Notes: generated by a model not told the origin, from the letters alone. Shown: positions 43,182 through 53,961, counted from the first letter of the stretch. The stretch is 64,000 nt of DNA from Marinimicrobium hydrolyticum (GCF_030848505.1 NZ_JAVDDU010000001.1:496001-560000); one strand, 5' to 3'. A program made the numbers and translations.

Positions 43182-44051
43182 CTAAAAGCCCTTAACCAAC
43201 TGCAAGAACACCCGCGCGGCGTTACTCAGGTTGCGCTGCCGGTGATAGATCATTCCCAAATCGCGGCTCAGCGGCGGGTGCTGAACATTCAATACTCGTA
43301 GCTGGCCGTCTCCCAATAGACTCTGCGGTAATACCCCCCAACCGAGCCCAATGGACAGCATCATTTTTATGGTGTCTAGATGGTTGGTTACCATGTTGAT
43401 TTCCAGTGTTTGGCTCTGCTTGTCGAACAATTCGCGCACCAAGCGCGTGGTATAGGTTTGAGCATCGGGCATGATGGCTTGCCAGGGGCTTAGGTCAGCC
43501 AGTTCCAGGGTTTCCCGTTCGGCTAAAGGATGGTTGTGAGCGGCGGTAAAGAGTAATTCATCCACCCAGACTTTTTCACCCGCGATGCGCGTGTCAGGTT
43601 CCGGCGCCAAAGTGACGGCTCCAAGTTCATAGCGCCCCTGCAGAACTTCCTCATAGGCTTGCTCCGAGTCCAAAAAGTGCAGATCCAATTTGACTTCCGG
43701 GTAGCGCTCAGTGAAATGCCTCAGGGCGGGCGGCAAACGGTGTAAACCGATGTGATGGCTGGTGGCCATGCTCAAGGTGCCCCGAACTTCACCTTGCAGA
43801 TCCGCCACCGCGCGTTCCGCGTCGGCCACTTCCCGCAAGATGCGCTTGGCGTTGGGCAGCAGGGACTGTCCCGCCTGGGTCAGGGATATCTGGCGGCCGA
43901 CTCGGTCAAACAGTGGGCTTCCCAGCTGTAGCTCCAAGGTGGCGATACGTTTGCTGATCGCTGGTTGAGTCAGGTGCAAGCGCTGGCCGGCTGCCGAGAA
44001 GGAGCCAGTTTCGGCCACGGCCACAAAGGCGTGTAAGTGCTGAGTATCCAT
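43182..44051 (-). CDS. LysR-family transcriptional regulator divergent from leuC
   Basis: 289 aa with an N-terminal winged helix-turn-helix (FVAVAETGSFSAAGQRLHLTQPAISKRIATLE, about residues 9-40) and a C-terminal effector-binding domain. Its position, divergent from leuC with a T-N11-A palindrome between them, suggests it controls leuCDB, possibly in response to a leucine-pathway intermediate. That role is inferred from layout. Confidence 0.9.
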   Translation of the reverse strand: MDTQHLHAFVAVAETGSFSAAGQRLHLTQPAISKRIATLELQLGSPLFDRVGRQISLTQAGQSLLPNAKRILREVADAERAVADLQGEVRGTLSMATSHHIGLHRLPPALRHFTERYPEVKLDLHFLDSEQAYEEVLQGRYELGAVTLAPEPDTRIAGEKVWVDELLFTAAHNHPLAERETLELADLSPWQAIMPDAQTYTTRLVRELFDKQSQTLEINMVTNHLDTIKMMLSIGLGWGVLPQSLLGDGQLRVLNVQHPPLSRDLGMIYHRQRNLSNAARVFLQLVKGF

Positions 44052-44124
44052 AGTAGATCCAGAGGGTGATGGCGTGTGTGGGTCGGCTAGTCCGCGGCGC
44101 GACCCAGATGCGGTCAGTTTATGA

Positions 44125-44139
44125 ATTCCACAATGGAAT
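44125..44139. promoter_or_regulatory. LysR-type T-N11-A box between the regulator and leuC
   Basis: ATTCC-ACAAT-GGAAT is a perfect 5+5 bp palindrome containing T-N11-A, the usual LysR binding pattern. It is 74 nt from the regulator start and 118 nt from the leuC start. Confidence 0.65.
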
Positions 44140-44256
44140 GCAATAGATAAAAATTATGAATTTGTGTTATTGGTGAGGCCGCCGTAAAATACGCTTCTTG
44201 ATCAGTAACCCTTGACCCATTTACTTCGGATCCATTGACCTCGGACTCATTGACTT

Positions 44257-45693
44257 ATGAGCGCTAGAACTCTTTACGACAAACTCTGGGACAGCCATGT
44301 GGTGCAGCAGCGCGACGATGGCTCGGCGTTGATCTATATCGATCGCCACATTATCCATGAAGTGACATCGCCCCAGGCTTTTGAAGGTTTGCGTCTGGCG
44401 GGGCGCAAGCCTTGGCGTGTGGACTCCATATTGGCCACACCGGATCACAATGTTCCCACAACTCAAAAGGAGCGCGCTTCCGGGGTTGCCGGTATCGAAG
44501 ATCCCGTGTCCCTGATCCAGGTGCAAACGCTGGATGACAACTGCGATGCCTACGGCATTGTGGAATTCAAAATCAACGACGCTCGGCAGGGGATCGTGCA
44601 CATCATTGGGCCCGAAACGGGCGCGTGTTTGCCGGGCATGACCGTGGTGTGTGGCGATTCCCATACTGCCACCAACGGTGCCTTGGGCGCTTTGGCCCAC
44701 GGCATAGGCACCAGCGAAGTCGAGCACGTGCTGGCCACCCAATGCCTGGTGTCCAAAAAAATGAAAAACATGTTGGTGGAGGTTAATGGCACCTTGGGCG
44801 TTGGTGTTACGCCTAAAGACGTGATCTTGGCGATCATCGGCAAAATCGGAACCGCTGGTGCCAACGGCCACGCCTTGGAGTTTGGTGGCGATGTGTTCCG
44901 CAATATGTCCATGGAAGGTCGAATGACTGTGTGCAATATGGCCATTGAAGCGGGTGCCCGGGCGGGGATGGTAGCGGTGGACGACACCACGATTGATTAC
45001 GTCCGTGGCCGGATGTTCGCGCCGAAGGGCGAAGACTGGGAAAAAGCCGTGGCCAGTTGGCAAGACTTGCACAGCGATCCCGGTGCCGTATTCGACAAAG
45101 TCGTTACCCTTCGTGCGGAAGATATAGAGCCGCAAGTCAGTTGGGGTACCTCTCCCGAAATGGTTGGCCCGGTGGGGGCTAAGGTGCCTGATCCGGCCGC
45201 CGAGTCAGACCCGGCCAAGCGTGAAAGCATGGTGCGTGCGCTGGAGTATATGGGGCTTAAAGCGGGTCAGCCCATTGAGTCCATTAAACTCGATCGGGTC
45301 TTTATTGGCTCCTGCACCAATGCGCGCATTGAAGACATGCGTGCGGCGGCGCAAGTGGTCAAAGGCCGCCGCAAAGCGGATTCGGTGAAGGAGGCTATGG
45401 TGGTGCCGGGTTCCGGCGCGGTAAAAGCCCAAGCCGAAGCCGAAGGGTTGGACAAAATTTTCCTGGATGCCGGTTTAGAGTGGCGCGAGCCTGGCTGCTC
45501 CATGTGCCTGGCCATGAACGCGGACAAGCTCGGTGCCGGTGAGCACTGTGCATCCACCTCCAACCGTAACTTTGAGGGCCGGCAGGGCTATGGCGGCCGA
45601 ACTCATTTGGTCAGCCCCGCTATGGCGGCTGCGGCGGCTATCGCCGGTCACTTCGTCGATGTGCGCGACTTTGTAGAAGGAGGTCAGGCATGA
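44257..45693 (+). CDS. leuC: 3-Isopropylmalate dehydratase large subunit
   Basis: With LeuD, isomerises 2- to 3-isopropylmalate in leucine synthesis through a 4Fe-4S cluster. 478 aa. Cluster cysteines are Cys353 (GSCTNAR), Cys414 and Cys417 (GCSMC). [14 protein letters not shown] and [13 protein letters not shown] are conserved. It overlaps leuD by four bases (ATGA), so the two subunits are translated together. Confidence 0.97.
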   Translation: MSARTLYDKLWDSHVVQQRDDGSALIYIDRHIIHEVTSPQAFEGLRLAGRKPWRVDSILATPDHNVPTTQKERASGVAGIEDPVSLIQVQTLDDNCDAYGIVEFKINDARQGIVHIIGPETGACLPGMTVVCGDSHTATNGALGALAHGIGTSEVEHVLATQCLVSKKMKNMLVEVNGTLGVGVTPKDVILAIIGKIGTAGANGHALEFGGDVFRNMSMEGRMTVCNMAIEAGARAGMVAVDDTTIDYVRGRMFAPKGEDWEKAVASWQDLHSDPGAVFDKVVTLRAEDIEPQVSWGTSPEMVGPVGAKVPDPAAESDPAKRESMVRALEYMGLKAGQPIESIKLDRVFIGSCTNARIEDMRAAAQVVKGRRKADSVKEAMVVPGSGAVKAQAEAEGLDKIFLDAGLEWREPGCSMCLAMNADKLGAGEHCASTSNRNFEGRQGYGGRTHLVSPAMAAAAAIAGHFVDVRDFVEGGQA

Positions 45694-46355
45694 AAAGTTT
45701 TACCCAAGTCACGGGTTTAGTCGCGCCCATGGATCGCGCCAACGTCGATACCGACATGATCATCCCCAAACAGTTTTTGAAATCCATTAAGCGCACGGGT
45801 TTTGGTAAAAACTTGTTTGATGAGTTGCGTTACTTGGACGAAGGTCAGCCCGATCAGGACTGCAGTCATCGGCCATTGAATCCCAACTTTCCGCTCAATC
45901 AGCGCCGCTATCAGGGCAGCACCGTACTGCTTGCGCGGGCCAACTTTGGTTGCGGCTCCAGTCGCGAGCATGCGCCCTGGGCGCTGGAAGACTTCGGTTT
46001 TCGCTGTGTGATCGCGCCCAGCTTTGCCGATATTTTCTACAACAACTGTTTTAAAAATGGGCTTTTGCCCGTGGTGTTGCCCGAGCCGGTAGTGGAGAAA
46101 CTGTTTCAGCAGTTGTATGCCAATGACGGTTATCAATTGACCGTCGATTTGGAGGCGCAAGCGGTAACCACGCCAGACGGCGAAGTGTTTACTTTTGAGG
46201 TGGATGACTTCCGCAAACACTGTTTGCTCAAAGGCTTGGATGATATCGGCTTGACCTTAGAGCAGGCCGATGCCATTAAAGCCTACGAGGCGAAACGTCG
46301 TCAGGAAGCGCCCTGGCTGTTTGATGCGGTGAAGGCCGAAACGGCGAAACGCTAA
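45690..46355 (+). CDS. leuD: 3-Isopropylmalate dehydratase small subunit
   Basis: 221 aa, the normal length. Contains [30 protein letters not shown] and [17 protein letters not shown], the swivel-domain motifs that complete the LeuC active site. Third-step gene leuB follows 55 nt downstream; some relatives carry a methyltransferase gene between leuD and leuB, which is absent here. Confidence 0.97.
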   Translation: MKSFTQVTGLVAPMDRANVDTDMIIPKQFLKSIKRTGFGKNLFDELRYLDEGQPDQDCSHRPLNPNFPLNQRRYQGSTVLLARANFGCGSSREHAPWALEDFGFRCVIAPSFADIFYNNCFKNGLLPVVLPEPVVEKLFQQLYANDGYQLTVDLEAQAVTTPDGEVFTFEVDDFRKHCLLKGLDDIGLTLEQADAIKAYEAKRRQEAPWLFDAVKAETAKR

Positions 46356-46410
46356 CAGTGAATGATTAAAACGCAGGTTGTTCAGCAGTAACCAACATAG
46401 GACAAACACA

Positions 46411-47490
46411 GTGAGTAAAAACATTCTGATTCTGCCGGGCGACGGTATTGGCCCGGAGATCGTTGCCGAAGCACGCAAGGTGCTCGAAGCCACCGACAAA
46501 AAAATGGGCTTGGGTTTGAGCTTTGATGAAGATCTTATGGGCGGTTGTTCCATCGACGCCCACGGTGTGCCTTTGGCCGACGGCGCTTTGGAAAAAGCGC
46601 GTGCCGCTGATGCTATCCTGCTGGGCGCCGTCGGTGGCCCTCAGTGGGATACGCTGGACCGGTCCATTCGCCCCGAGCAGGGCTTGCTGCAAATTCGCTC
46701 CAAGCTGGAGCTGTTCGCCAACCTTCGTCCAGCCTTGTTGTACCCGCAATTGGTGGATGCTTCCAGTCTTAAGCCGGAGGTGGTTTCCGGGTTGGATATC
46801 CTCATTGTGCGCGAGCTGACCGGCGGTATTTATTTCGGTAAGCCACGTGGTATTAGAACCTTGGACAACGGCGAGCGCGAAGGCTACAACACCTACGTGT
46901 ACAAAGAGAGCGAGATTGAGCGTATTGGGCGAATCGCGTTTGAGATGGCACGAAAGCGCCAGGGGCGTGTCTGTTCAGTGGACAAAGCCAACGTACTTGA
47001 AGTCACCATGTTGTGGCGGGAAGTGATGGATCGGTTGGCTCCGGAGTATCCGGACGTGGAGTTGTCCCACATGTACGTGGACAACGCCGCCATGCAGTTG
47101 GTGCGCGCGCCTAAACAGTTTGACGTGCTGGTAACCGGAAACATGTTCGGCGACATTTTGTCGGACGCCGCCGCGATGCTCACCGGATCCATCGGTATGT
47201 TGCCTTCAGCCTCACTGAATAAAGACGGCCGGGGCATGTATGAACCCTGTCACGGTTCAGCACCGGATATCGCCGGACAGGGCTTGGCCAATCCACTCGC
47301 CACCATACTGTCCGCCGCTATGATGTTGCGTTATTCTCTTGGAATGGCAGAGGCGGCGGATGCGATAGAGGCCGCTGTGGGCGATGTGCTGGATCAAGGC
47401 CTGCGCACCGCGGACATTGTGACGGACGGCAGCAAGAAGGTATCCACCAAAGAAATGGGCGACGCTGTGGTTAACAGTCTGTCCCGGTAA
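46411..47490 (+). CDS. leuB: 3-Isopropylmalate dehydrogenase
   Basis: NAD-dependent oxidative decarboxylation of 3-isopropylmalate to the precursor of leucine. I chose GTG 46411 (ATAGGACAAACACA upstream), giving 359 aa and the expected N terminus [16 protein letters not shown]; the TTG at 46378 would add 11 residues. Substrate motif [14 protein letters not shown] and metal-site [14 protein letters not shown] are intact, as is the NAD-binding [10 protein letters not shown]. Confidence 0.96.
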   Translation: MSKNILILPGDGIGPEIVAEARKVLEATDKKMGLGLSFDEDLMGGCSIDAHGVPLADGALEKARAADAILLGAVGGPQWDTLDRSIRPEQGLLQIRSKLELFANLRPALLYPQLVDASSLKPEVVSGLDILIVRELTGGIYFGKPRGIRTLDNGEREGYNTYVYKESEIERIGRIAFEMARKRQGRVCSVDKANVLEVTMLWREVMDRLAPEYPDVELSHMYVDNAAMQLVRAPKQFDVLVTGNMFGDILSDAAAMLTGSIGMLPSASLNKDGRGMYEPCHGSAPDIAGQGLANPLATILSAAMMLRYSLGMAEAADAIEAAVGDVLDQGLRTADIVTDGSKKVSTKEMGDAVVNSLSR

Positions 47491-47528
47491 AATTTTGTCT
47501 ATAACCTTAAGTAAGCACGGAATTGAGA

Positions 47529-47633
47529 GGGAAAGGATACCCGGTGTTTTGAGACACGCTGTAAATACGTCCCTGTACGCTCCTCGTCGGCTCCCTGCCT
47601 CCGAGGGTCTCAAAACACCGGGCATCCTTTCCC
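47529..47633. repeat. Nested-hairpin element, copy G (reverse orientation)
   Basis: 26-bp arms with a single mismatch (47529-47554 and 47608-47633, beginning GGGAAAGGAT) enclose 53 nt. Reading the opposite strand, the core is GCAGGGAGCCGACG then GAGCGTACAGGGACG and TATTTACAGCGTG, almost identical to copy F despite unrelated arms. It lies between leuB and asd. Confidence 0.87.
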
Positions 47634-47723
47634 TGGTGGTAACAATTTAGTCAACCCAGTTGGACTGAAGCCGGTTAATCCCGGCTGGTACATTCACACA
47701 CCCAGGACTAAGAGAGAGACATT

Positions 47724-48833
47724 ATGAAAGTAGGTTTTATTGGATGGCGCGGTATGGTCGGCTCCGTATTGATGGAGCGCATGCAGGAAGAAAACGACTT
47801 TGCCGGTATCGAGCCGGTATTCTTCTCCACCTCAAACGCCGGTGGCCAAGCTCCCGCTGTAGCGGCCGGTGTACCGCCGCTGCAAGACGCCTTCGACCTG
47901 GAGGCACTCAAGCCTCTGGACGCTATCGTGACCTGCCAGGGTGGCGACTACACCAATGAGGTTTTCGGCAAGCTGCGCGAGAGCGGCTGGCAAGGCTACT
48001 GGATTGATGCCGCGTCCACCCTGCGCATGAAAGACGATGCGGTACTTGTACTGGACCCGGTGAACCTGGATGTCATTCAGGATGGTATTGCCAAAGGCAT
48101 CAAGAACTACGTGGGCGGCAACTGCACCGTCAGTTTGATGCTGATGGGCCTGGGCGGTTTGTTCAACGCCGGTGTGGTGGAGTGGGTATCCGCCATGACT
48201 TACCAAGCGGCCAGCGGTTCCGGTGCGCAGAATATGCGCGAGCTGCTTACCCAAATGGGTGAGCTCAACAGTGCCGTCAAAGACAAACTGGCCGATCCGC
48301 GCTCAGCGATCTTGGAAATTGACCGGCAAGTAGCGGCCACCATGCGCAGCAGCGATTTTTCCACCGAGCATTTCGAGCATCCTCTGGCGGGCAGCTTGTT
48401 GCCTTTCATCGACAAGCAGTTGGATAACTGTCAGAGCAAAGAAGAGTGGAAAGGGCAGGTTGAGACCAACAAGATTCTCGGTCGTAGCGATAACCCGATT
48501 CCGGTTGATGGGGTGTGTGTACGAGTGGGCTCCATGCGCTGCCACAGTCAGGGCCTGACCATCAAGCTCAATAAGGACGTGCCGTTGTCAGATGTGGAGT
48601 CCCTGATTGCCGAATCCAACCAGTGGGCGAAAGTGATACCCAACGAGCGCGAGGCTACTTTGCGGGATCTCACGCCCACTGCCGTGACCGGTAAGCTGGA
48701 AATCCCGGTCGGCCGTTTGCGCAAGATGAACATGGGTCCCCAATACCTGTCGGCCTTTACGGTGGGTGATCAGTTGCTGTGGGGTGCCGCTGAGCCTCTA
48801 CGCCGCATGCTGAAAATCCTAAAGGAAGCGTAA
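47724..48833 (+). CDS. asd: Aspartate-semialdehyde dehydrogenase
   Basis: Reduces aspartyl phosphate to aspartate semialdehyde, the branch point to lysine, methionine, threonine and diaminopimelate. 369 aa. Nucleotide loop [11 protein letters not shown] at the N terminus, catalytic Cys134 in [10 protein letters not shown] and the SGSGAQN and [10 protein letters not shown] regions are intact. ATG 47724 follows AAGAGAGAGAC. A strong terminator follows the stop codon. Confidence 0.97.
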   Translation: MKVGFIGWRGMVGSVLMERMQEENDFAGIEPVFFSTSNAGGQAPAVAAGVPPLQDAFDLEALKPLDAIVTCQGGDYTNEVFGKLRESGWQGYWIDAASTLRMKDDAVLVLDPVNLDVIQDGIAKGIKNYVGGNCTVSLMLMGLGGLFNAGVVEWVSAMTYQAASGSGAQNMRELLTQMGELNSAVKDKLADPRSAILEIDRQVAATMRSSDFSTEHFEHPLAGSLLPFIDKQLDNCQSKEEWKGQVETNKILGRSDNPIPVDGVCVRVGSMRCHSQGLTIKLNKDVPLSDVESLIAESNQWAKVIPNEREATLRDLTPTAVTGKLEIPVGRLRKMNMGPQYLSAFTVGDQLLWGAAEPLRRMLKILKEA

Positions 48834-48866
48834 AATGGCGCGAAAAAGCGCATTATGAGTCGAAAA

Positions 48867-48900
48867 CGTCACGACAAGAACTTGTCGTGACGTTTTTTTT
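48867..48900 (+). terminator. Rho-independent terminator of asd
   Basis: A perfect 12-bp stem (CGTCACGACAAG, 48867-48878, with 48881-48892) closes over AA and is followed by eight T residues. Confidence 0.93.
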
Positions 48901-48940
48901 GATACTAGACTGTACAAACGACGCCCGACACACCCCAAAA

Positions 48941-48968
48941 TTGTGATTTGCTGCCAAAACTGTATAAA
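48941..48968 (+). promoter_or_regulatory. Sigma-70 promoter candidate for fimV
   Basis: TTGTGA (48941-48946) and TATAAA (48963-48968) are 16 nt apart, implying a leader of about 225 nt before fimV. The AT-rich remainder of 48901-49201 contains no gene I can support. Confidence 0.45.
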
Positions 48969-49201
48969 AATGTGCCATAAAGCAAGCTTGGGCGAGGGCT
49001 TAGTGTTGATAAAAAGCTACTTATAATGAATACTTACAGCGAATAGTGAATATTCATTCTAGGTTTAAACCGCCTGTAACCATAATTATTCGGGTTCGTC
49101 ACAATTATATTCGGGTTCATAGTGCCGTAAAAATCGACGGGATGGTCGGTGAAGTCAGTTTGGGCACAAGGGAACCAGGGAGATAATAAAGGAAACATCC
49201 T

Positions 49202-52200
49202 ATGCATGTTCTTCGTAAGCTGAGTTTTGCTGTTGGACTCACGGCCGTAATGGCAACGCAGCACGCCATGGCGTTAGGCCTGGGGTCCGCCGAAGTGAAA
49301 TCGGCTTTGAATCAGCCCCTGCAGGCCGATATTCGCTTGAGCAGTGTCGAGGGCATGAGCCGGGATGATCTTATTATCAGATTGGCCCCTTCATCAGCAT
49401 TCGAAAACGCCGGTATCACCCGACTGGAGTTTTACAACCAGCTGCGCTTTGAGCTCATCCTGGACCACGAATCCGGACCCATCGTTCGAGTCACCAGCCG
49501 CGAGCCGGTGCGCGAACCTTACCTCAACTTTCTAGTGGAAGCGCGTTGGGCCAGTGGCCGCTTGATGCGTGAATACACAATGCTGCTCGATTTGCCGGTG
49601 TTCGACGAAGATCGCGCCCAGCAGCCTGTGCAGGCAGCGGCGCGAGAGCGTGAAACGGTCCGCCCCAGCGAGCCTAGTGCAGCGCGTGAGCGTCCGGCCC
49701 CAACTCGTCAAGCAGAGACTCCTTCCACCCCAACGCGCAGCACCGCCACTGGTGGTGGTGATGTCTATGGCCCGGTGGGCAGTAATGACACCCTCTGGGA
49801 CATAGCCCTAAAGTCGCGGCCTGGTCGCGATGTCTCCGTACAACAAACCATGCTGGCCATCCAGCGCGCCAATCCGGACGCTTTCATTAACGGCAACATC
49901 AACCTTTTACGCCGAGGCCAGGTTCTGCGGTTACCTAACCGCGAGGAAATCCAGTCGCTCGCGCAAGCCCAGGCAGTCAGCCAGGTGGCTCAGCAGAATC
50001 GTGATTGGAACGAGAGCCGCGGTGCCCAACTGGATGCCGGTCGGCGCGTGGCGTCCCAGCCTCGCCAAGCTAGTGAAGCCGCGGGTCAAGTGACTCTGGC
50101 GAGTCCCGCCAGTGCTACCGGTGGCGGCGCCGGGCAGAGCGGCGGGGCGAGCGAATCCCGCGGTCAAGAGCTGGAAAACGAATTGGCCGCAACCCTGGAA
50201 GAGCTGGATAAAAGTCGCAGAGAAAACCGTGAGCTGGCCTCCCGTGTGCGCGATTTGGAATCACAAATCGAAACTATGGAGAGCCTGATTCAAGCCAGCA
50301 ACGAACAATTGCGGGCATTGCAGTTGGCGTCGGAGCAAGCCCGTCAGGCTGCTGGCGATGCGGATACAAGAGATTTTGTCCCTGACCTGATGCCGGAGGA
50401 CGAGCAAACTGACTCCGATATCGAGCAGGTTGCCGGGCAAACAGAACAAACCGAAGTGGAGCAAGAGGTTGCACCCGCTGAGGAAGCTGATGAGGAGCAG
50501 ACTGAGGTGGCTGCAGCGCCAGCCGCGCGTGATCCCAGCCGAGTCGTGCGCTCAACCCCTCCCCAGCCAACGTTGCTGGACCGTTTGATGGAAAACCTGC
50601 TGGCCCTTATCGGTGGCTTGCTGGTGTTGATCCTCGGTGCGGCTTACTTTGTTATGCGCCGTAAACAAGCGGCAGAAGGTGCGGATAACTTTGAGGAAGA
50701 GTTTGGCGAGGATGATTTCCTGCCTCCGGAGGCCGATGCGGCGGAGTTTCAGGAAGAGGCAGAAGAAGGGATTGAGTTGGCTGATGATGCCGGCGAAGAT
50801 TTCGACAATTTCGACACCCTGTCCGACGAAGAAACCAGTGGCACAGAAGCGGAAACCGGCGATGTTGTGGGCGAGGCCGATATTTACATCGCTTACGGCA
50901 AACTGGATCAGGCCGAGGAGATGCTACTGAAAGGTCTGGCTAAAGAACCAAATTCGGCACCTATTCTGCTCAAGCTGTTGGAAGTGTATAGCGAGACTCA
51001 AGATGCTGAAGCATTTGATCGGCATTATGGAGCTCTGTTAGGCACTGATGACCGGGCAGCGATTCAGCGCGCGGGAGAGTTGCGTGAAAGTATTCCTGGC
51101 GCTGGCGACTTCGACATCAGTGCTCACACGGTTGCCGCTCAAGCTGCACCGGCGGAAGCGCCTGTCGAAAAGGCGGCGGCCGAGGATGCTGATGAACTTG
51201 ATTTAGGATCATTGGATCTTGAGCCCGAAGAGGAAACAGCGGCAGAAAGTGGTGACGATGAGCTGACTTTTGGTGAAGACCTCAGCTTCGACCTGGAAGA
51301 CGATGAGCCTACCGCGCCAGAGACGGCGGAAGCGGATGTTGATTCCGCATCTAGTCGATATGACCTCTCCTTCGAGGAGACGGCCGACGGTGAGCAGGAC
51401 GAGGATTTTGCGTTTGACTTGGAGCTGGATGACGAAACGGATAATGCCCAAACTGACACTGGCGCAGATAAAAACCAGCCAGCTCTAGACAGCGGCGACC
51501 TGGAATTTGACCTGTCCCTGGAGGACGATACTCCCAGCCTTGAATTGGCGGACGAGGAGTCCAGTCTCGAGTTGGACGATGATGCGCCCAAACTGGAGCT
51601 GGAAGAGGCGCCTAGCCTGGAGTTGGACGAAGACGTTTCAGATCTGACCTTAGAAGCGCCCGAAGAGCCTGCCCTAGAAGACGCTCAGGCGAGTACAGAG
51701 GCTGACGCGGAAGAAGACGATTTCAGTTTTGATTTCGAGCCTTCTTCGGAGGCCGATGATCTCGGTAAATTGGACGAAGAACTGTCGGGCTTGGATGACG
51801 AGCCGTCAGACGCTGCTAAAACCCCCGCCTTAGATTTGCATGACGAGGACGACTTCGATCCCAACCTGGATGTGGGCAGCTTCGACCTGGAAGCTCTAGA
51901 TAAAGAAATGGGCGAGTTGGATGACGTGGCGCCATCGGCTGACCCGGCGCCCCTGAAGCCAGCACCTGCAGACACAGCGAGTTTGGATGAGGACGGGATG
52001 TTCGAAGAAGCCCTATCTGGTTTGGATGATGGGGATACGTTGACCGAAGTGGCACCGGCGAAAACCGCCACCCCCGTTTCGGATGAAGATATGGATGCCG
52101 AACTGGATTTCTTGGCAGACGCCGACGAGGCGGCAACCAAGCTGGATCTGGCACGAGCCTACATCGACATGGGCGATACCGAAGGCGCGAAGGACATACT

Positions 52201-52273
52201 GTCTGAAGTTCGCCAAGAAGGTAACGATGAACAGAAGCGTGAAGCTGAAGAGCTGTTGACCCGCATGGATTAA
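49202..52273 (+). CDS. fimV: FimV/HubP-family polar landmark protein
   Basis: 1023-aa inner-membrane protein that anchors pole-localised machines such as type IV pili. Signal peptide (about 1-24), conserved FimV N-terminal domain, a LysM peptidoglycan-binding domain near 187-241, a coiled coil at about 323-375, a membrane helix near 465-486 (LLVLILGAAYFVM), then a very acidic cytoplasmic region of about 450 residues with imperfect LELDD- and FDLE-type repeats. A TPR-like segment lies near 560-630, and the conserved C-terminal FimV domain (AYIDMGDTEGAKDIL) ends the protein. The neighbours asd, truA and trpF are the usual ones. Confidence 0.94.
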   Translation: MHVLRKLSFAVGLTAVMATQHAMALGLGSAEVKSALNQPLQADIRLSSVEGMSRDDLIIRLAPSSAFENAGITRLEFYNQLRFELILDHESGPIVRVTSREPVREPYLNFLVEARWASGRLMREYTMLLDLPVFDEDRAQQPVQAAARERETVRPSEPSAARERPAPTRQAETPSTPTRSTATGGGDVYGPVGSNDTLWDIALKSRPGRDVSVQQTMLAIQRANPDAFINGNINLLRRGQVLRLPNREEIQSLAQAQAVSQVAQQNRDWNESRGAQLDAGRRVASQPRQASEAAGQVTLASPASATGGGAGQSGGASESRGQELENELAATLEELDKSRRENRELASRVRDLESQIETMESLIQASNEQLRALQLASEQARQAAGDADTRDFVPDLMPEDEQTDSDIEQVAGQTEQTEVEQEVAPAEEADEEQTEVAAAPAARDPSRVVRSTPPQPTLLDRLMENLLALIGGLLVLILGAAYFVMRRKQAAEGADNFEEEFGEDDFLPPEADAAEFQEEAEEGIELADDAGEDFDNFDTLSDEETSGTEAETGDVVGEADIYIAYGKLDQAEEMLLKGLAKEPNSAPILLKLLEVYSETQDAEAFDRHYGALLGTDDRAAIQRAGELRESIPGAGDFDISAHTVAAQAAPAEAPVEKAAAEDADELDLGSLDLEPEEETAAESGDDELTFGEDLSFDLEDDEPTAPETAEADVDSASSRYDLSFEETADGEQDEDFAFDLELDDETDNAQTDTGADKNQPALDSGDLEFDLSLEDDTPSLELADEESSLELDDDAPKLELEEAPSLELDEDVSDLTLEAPEEPALEDAQASTEADAEEDDFSFDFEPSSEADDLGKLDEELSGLDDEPSDAAKTPALDLHDEDDFDPNLDVGSFDLEALDKEMGELDDVAPSADPAPLKPAPADTASLDEDGMFEEALSGLDDGDTLTEVAPAKTATPVSDEDMDAELDFLADADEAATKLDLARAYIDMGDTEGAKDILSEVRQEGNDEQKREAEELLTRMD

Positions 52274-52289
52274 CAGCCAGTTTGGCATC

Positions 52290-52325
52290 AAGCCTTGCGT
52301 CAAGCCTCCGGCTTGCGCAAGGCTT
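52290..52325 (+). terminator. Rho-independent terminator of fimV
   Basis: AAGCCTTGCG (52290-52299) pairs with CGCAAGGCTT (52316-52325), and inside CAAGCC pairs with GGCTTG over TCC. The T-rich TGTTGTTT follows. Confidence 0.85.
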
Positions 52326-52359
52326 TGTTGTTTCTGGGCCTTATACATTGAGATAACCA

Positions 52360-53238
52360 ATGACCGACCAATCCAAACCTTACCGCCGCAACGCGGAAGT
52401 ATTCCCTGACACCGAATGGCCCGAGGGTATGGAGCGTGTGGCACTGGCGGTGGAATACCTGGGTACCCACTATCACGGCTTTCAGACTCAGGCCAGCGGC
52501 GTGACCACAGTTCAGCAGACGCTCGAGCGCGCTTTGTCCGCCGTGGCCGCAGAGCCCATCACGCTGGTCTGCGCTGGACGTACTGATGCGGGCGTGCATG
52601 CCACTACCCAAATTGTGCATTTCGATACCCTCGCCAAGCGACCGGAAAAAGCCTGGGTTCGGGGCACCCGTGCTCAACTTCCACTGGATATCAGTATCCG
52701 CTGGGCGCGGCCAGTGGTCCCGTCCTTTCATGCCCGATTCAGCGCTACCGCGAGGACCTATCGTTACCTGATTTCTGACCGCTCCACCTATTCCGGCCTG
52801 GTGCACCAACAAGTCACTTGGTCCCGCAAACGCTTGGATGAAGAAGCCATGCGCGCGGCCGCAGAGAGTTTGGTTGGTGAACACGATTTCACCTCGTTTC
52901 GGGCCAGTCAGTGTCAGGCCCGCAGCCCGGTTCGGCGCATCGAGCACCTGCATATCGTTCGGCGCGGGGACTTGCTGGTAATTGAAGTTAAAGCCAATGC
53001 GTTCTTGCATCACATGGTTCGGAACATCGTCGGCGTACTCATGGCTATTGGTAGTGGAGAGGCACAGCCGGGCTGGATGGCGGAGATATTGGCGGCACGT
53101 GACCGCAGTGCGGGCGGAGTCACGGCGCGCCCGTTTGGTCTTTACCTGGTCGCTGTGGATTATCCGGTGGAATTCGGTTTACCGGTCAGTCCTCCGGGCC
53201 CTTTGTTTGTGCCGGAGCCGGTCGGGGGGTTGGCCTGA
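52360..53238 (+). CDS. truA: tRNA pseudouridine(38-40) synthase
   Basis: Makes pseudouridine at positions 38-40 of the tRNA anticodon arm. 292 aa. Catalytic Asp76 lies in CAGRTDAGVHA; ALAVEYLGTHYHGFQ and FLHHMVRNIVGVL are family signatures. It carries about 20 extra N-terminal residues before the conserved start of the fold. It lies between fimV and trpF, the common arrangement. Confidence 0.95.
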   Translation: MTDQSKPYRRNAEVFPDTEWPEGMERVALAVEYLGTHYHGFQTQASGVTTVQQTLERALSAVAAEPITLVCAGRTDAGVHATTQIVHFDTLAKRPEKAWVRGTRAQLPLDISIRWARPVVPSFHARFSATARTYRYLISDRSTYSGLVHQQVTWSRKRLDEEAMRAAAESLVGEHDFTSFRASQCQARSPVRRIEHLHIVRRGDLLVIEVKANAFLHHMVRNIVGVLMAIGSGEAQPGWMAEILAARDRSAGGVTARPFGLYLVAVDYPVEFGLPVSPPGPLFVPEPVGGLA

Positions 53239-53319
53239 GGCCATGGTGGGGACAGCGGAGCGGAGCATTCCCACGGGATTTCTGTTAATATTTGCCCCAC
53301 TCATTCAGTGGTAGCCATT

Positions 53320-53961
53320 GTGACGCAAACACGGGTAAAAATCTGCGGCATCACTCACCCGGACGACGCCAAACAAGCGGTTGCCGACGGGGCCGATGCC
53401 CTGGGCGTGGTATTTTACGCAGACAGCCCTCGGGCAGTGAGCGTATCCCAGGCGCGGGCCGTGGCAGAAGCCGCTGGGCCCTTTGTGACCCTGGTGGGGC
53501 TCTTTGTTAATGCCGAAGCCGAGCAGGTAGCGGATATTTTGGCTCAGGTCCCCATTCAACTGCTGCAGTTTCACGGTAGCGAGGAAGCCAAGTATTGCGA
53601 ATCATTCAATCGCCCCTACATCAAGGCGATTCGAATGCGTCCGGAGCTGGATGTGGAGGCTTCCATGGCTCAACACCCTCGCGCCCTGGGATTTCTGCTT
53701 GATGCCTACCGCCCCGGCGTCCCTGGCGGTACCGGTGAAACCTTTGACTGGCGACGGGTGCCACGTGAGACTCGACAGCCCATAATTCTGGCCGGCGGAT
53801 TGACGCCCAACAACGTCGCCCAAGCCATTGAGGCGACCTTAGCCTACGGGGTCGATGTCAGTGGTGGCGTGGAAGCCGCGCCCGGGCGCAAAGACAGACA
53901 CAAAGTGAAAATGTTTATCCACAATGCCAAGCACACAACAGGTGATAGAGACGGTGACTAA
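53320..53961 (+). CDS. trpF: Phosphoribosylanthranilate isomerase
   Basis: Third step of tryptophan synthesis from anthranilate. About 213 aa; RVKICGIT with the catalytic cysteine at the N terminus, a QFHGSE strand, and [12 protein letters not shown] near the C terminus with the phosphate loop. The start is either GTG 53320 (chosen, giving [12 protein letters not shown]) or GTG 53308; neither has a strong ribosome-binding site. It overlaps the 5' end of trpB. Confidence 0.93.
   Translation: MTQTRVKICGITHPDDAKQAVADGADALGVVFYADSPRAVSVSQARAVAEAAGPFVTLVGLFVNAEAEQVADILAQVPIQLLQFHGSEEAKYCESFNRPYIKAIRMRPELDVEASMAQHPRALGFLLDAYRPGVPGGTGETFDWRRVPRETRQPIILAGGLTPNNVAQAIEATLAYGVDVSGGVEAAPGRKDRHKVKMFIHNAKHTTGDRDGD

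Noticed and set aside
51139-52140. Serine-rich minus-strand ORFs inside fimV
   Set aside because: They are the reverse reading of fimV's acidic GAC/GAG/GAA codons and reflect only composition.
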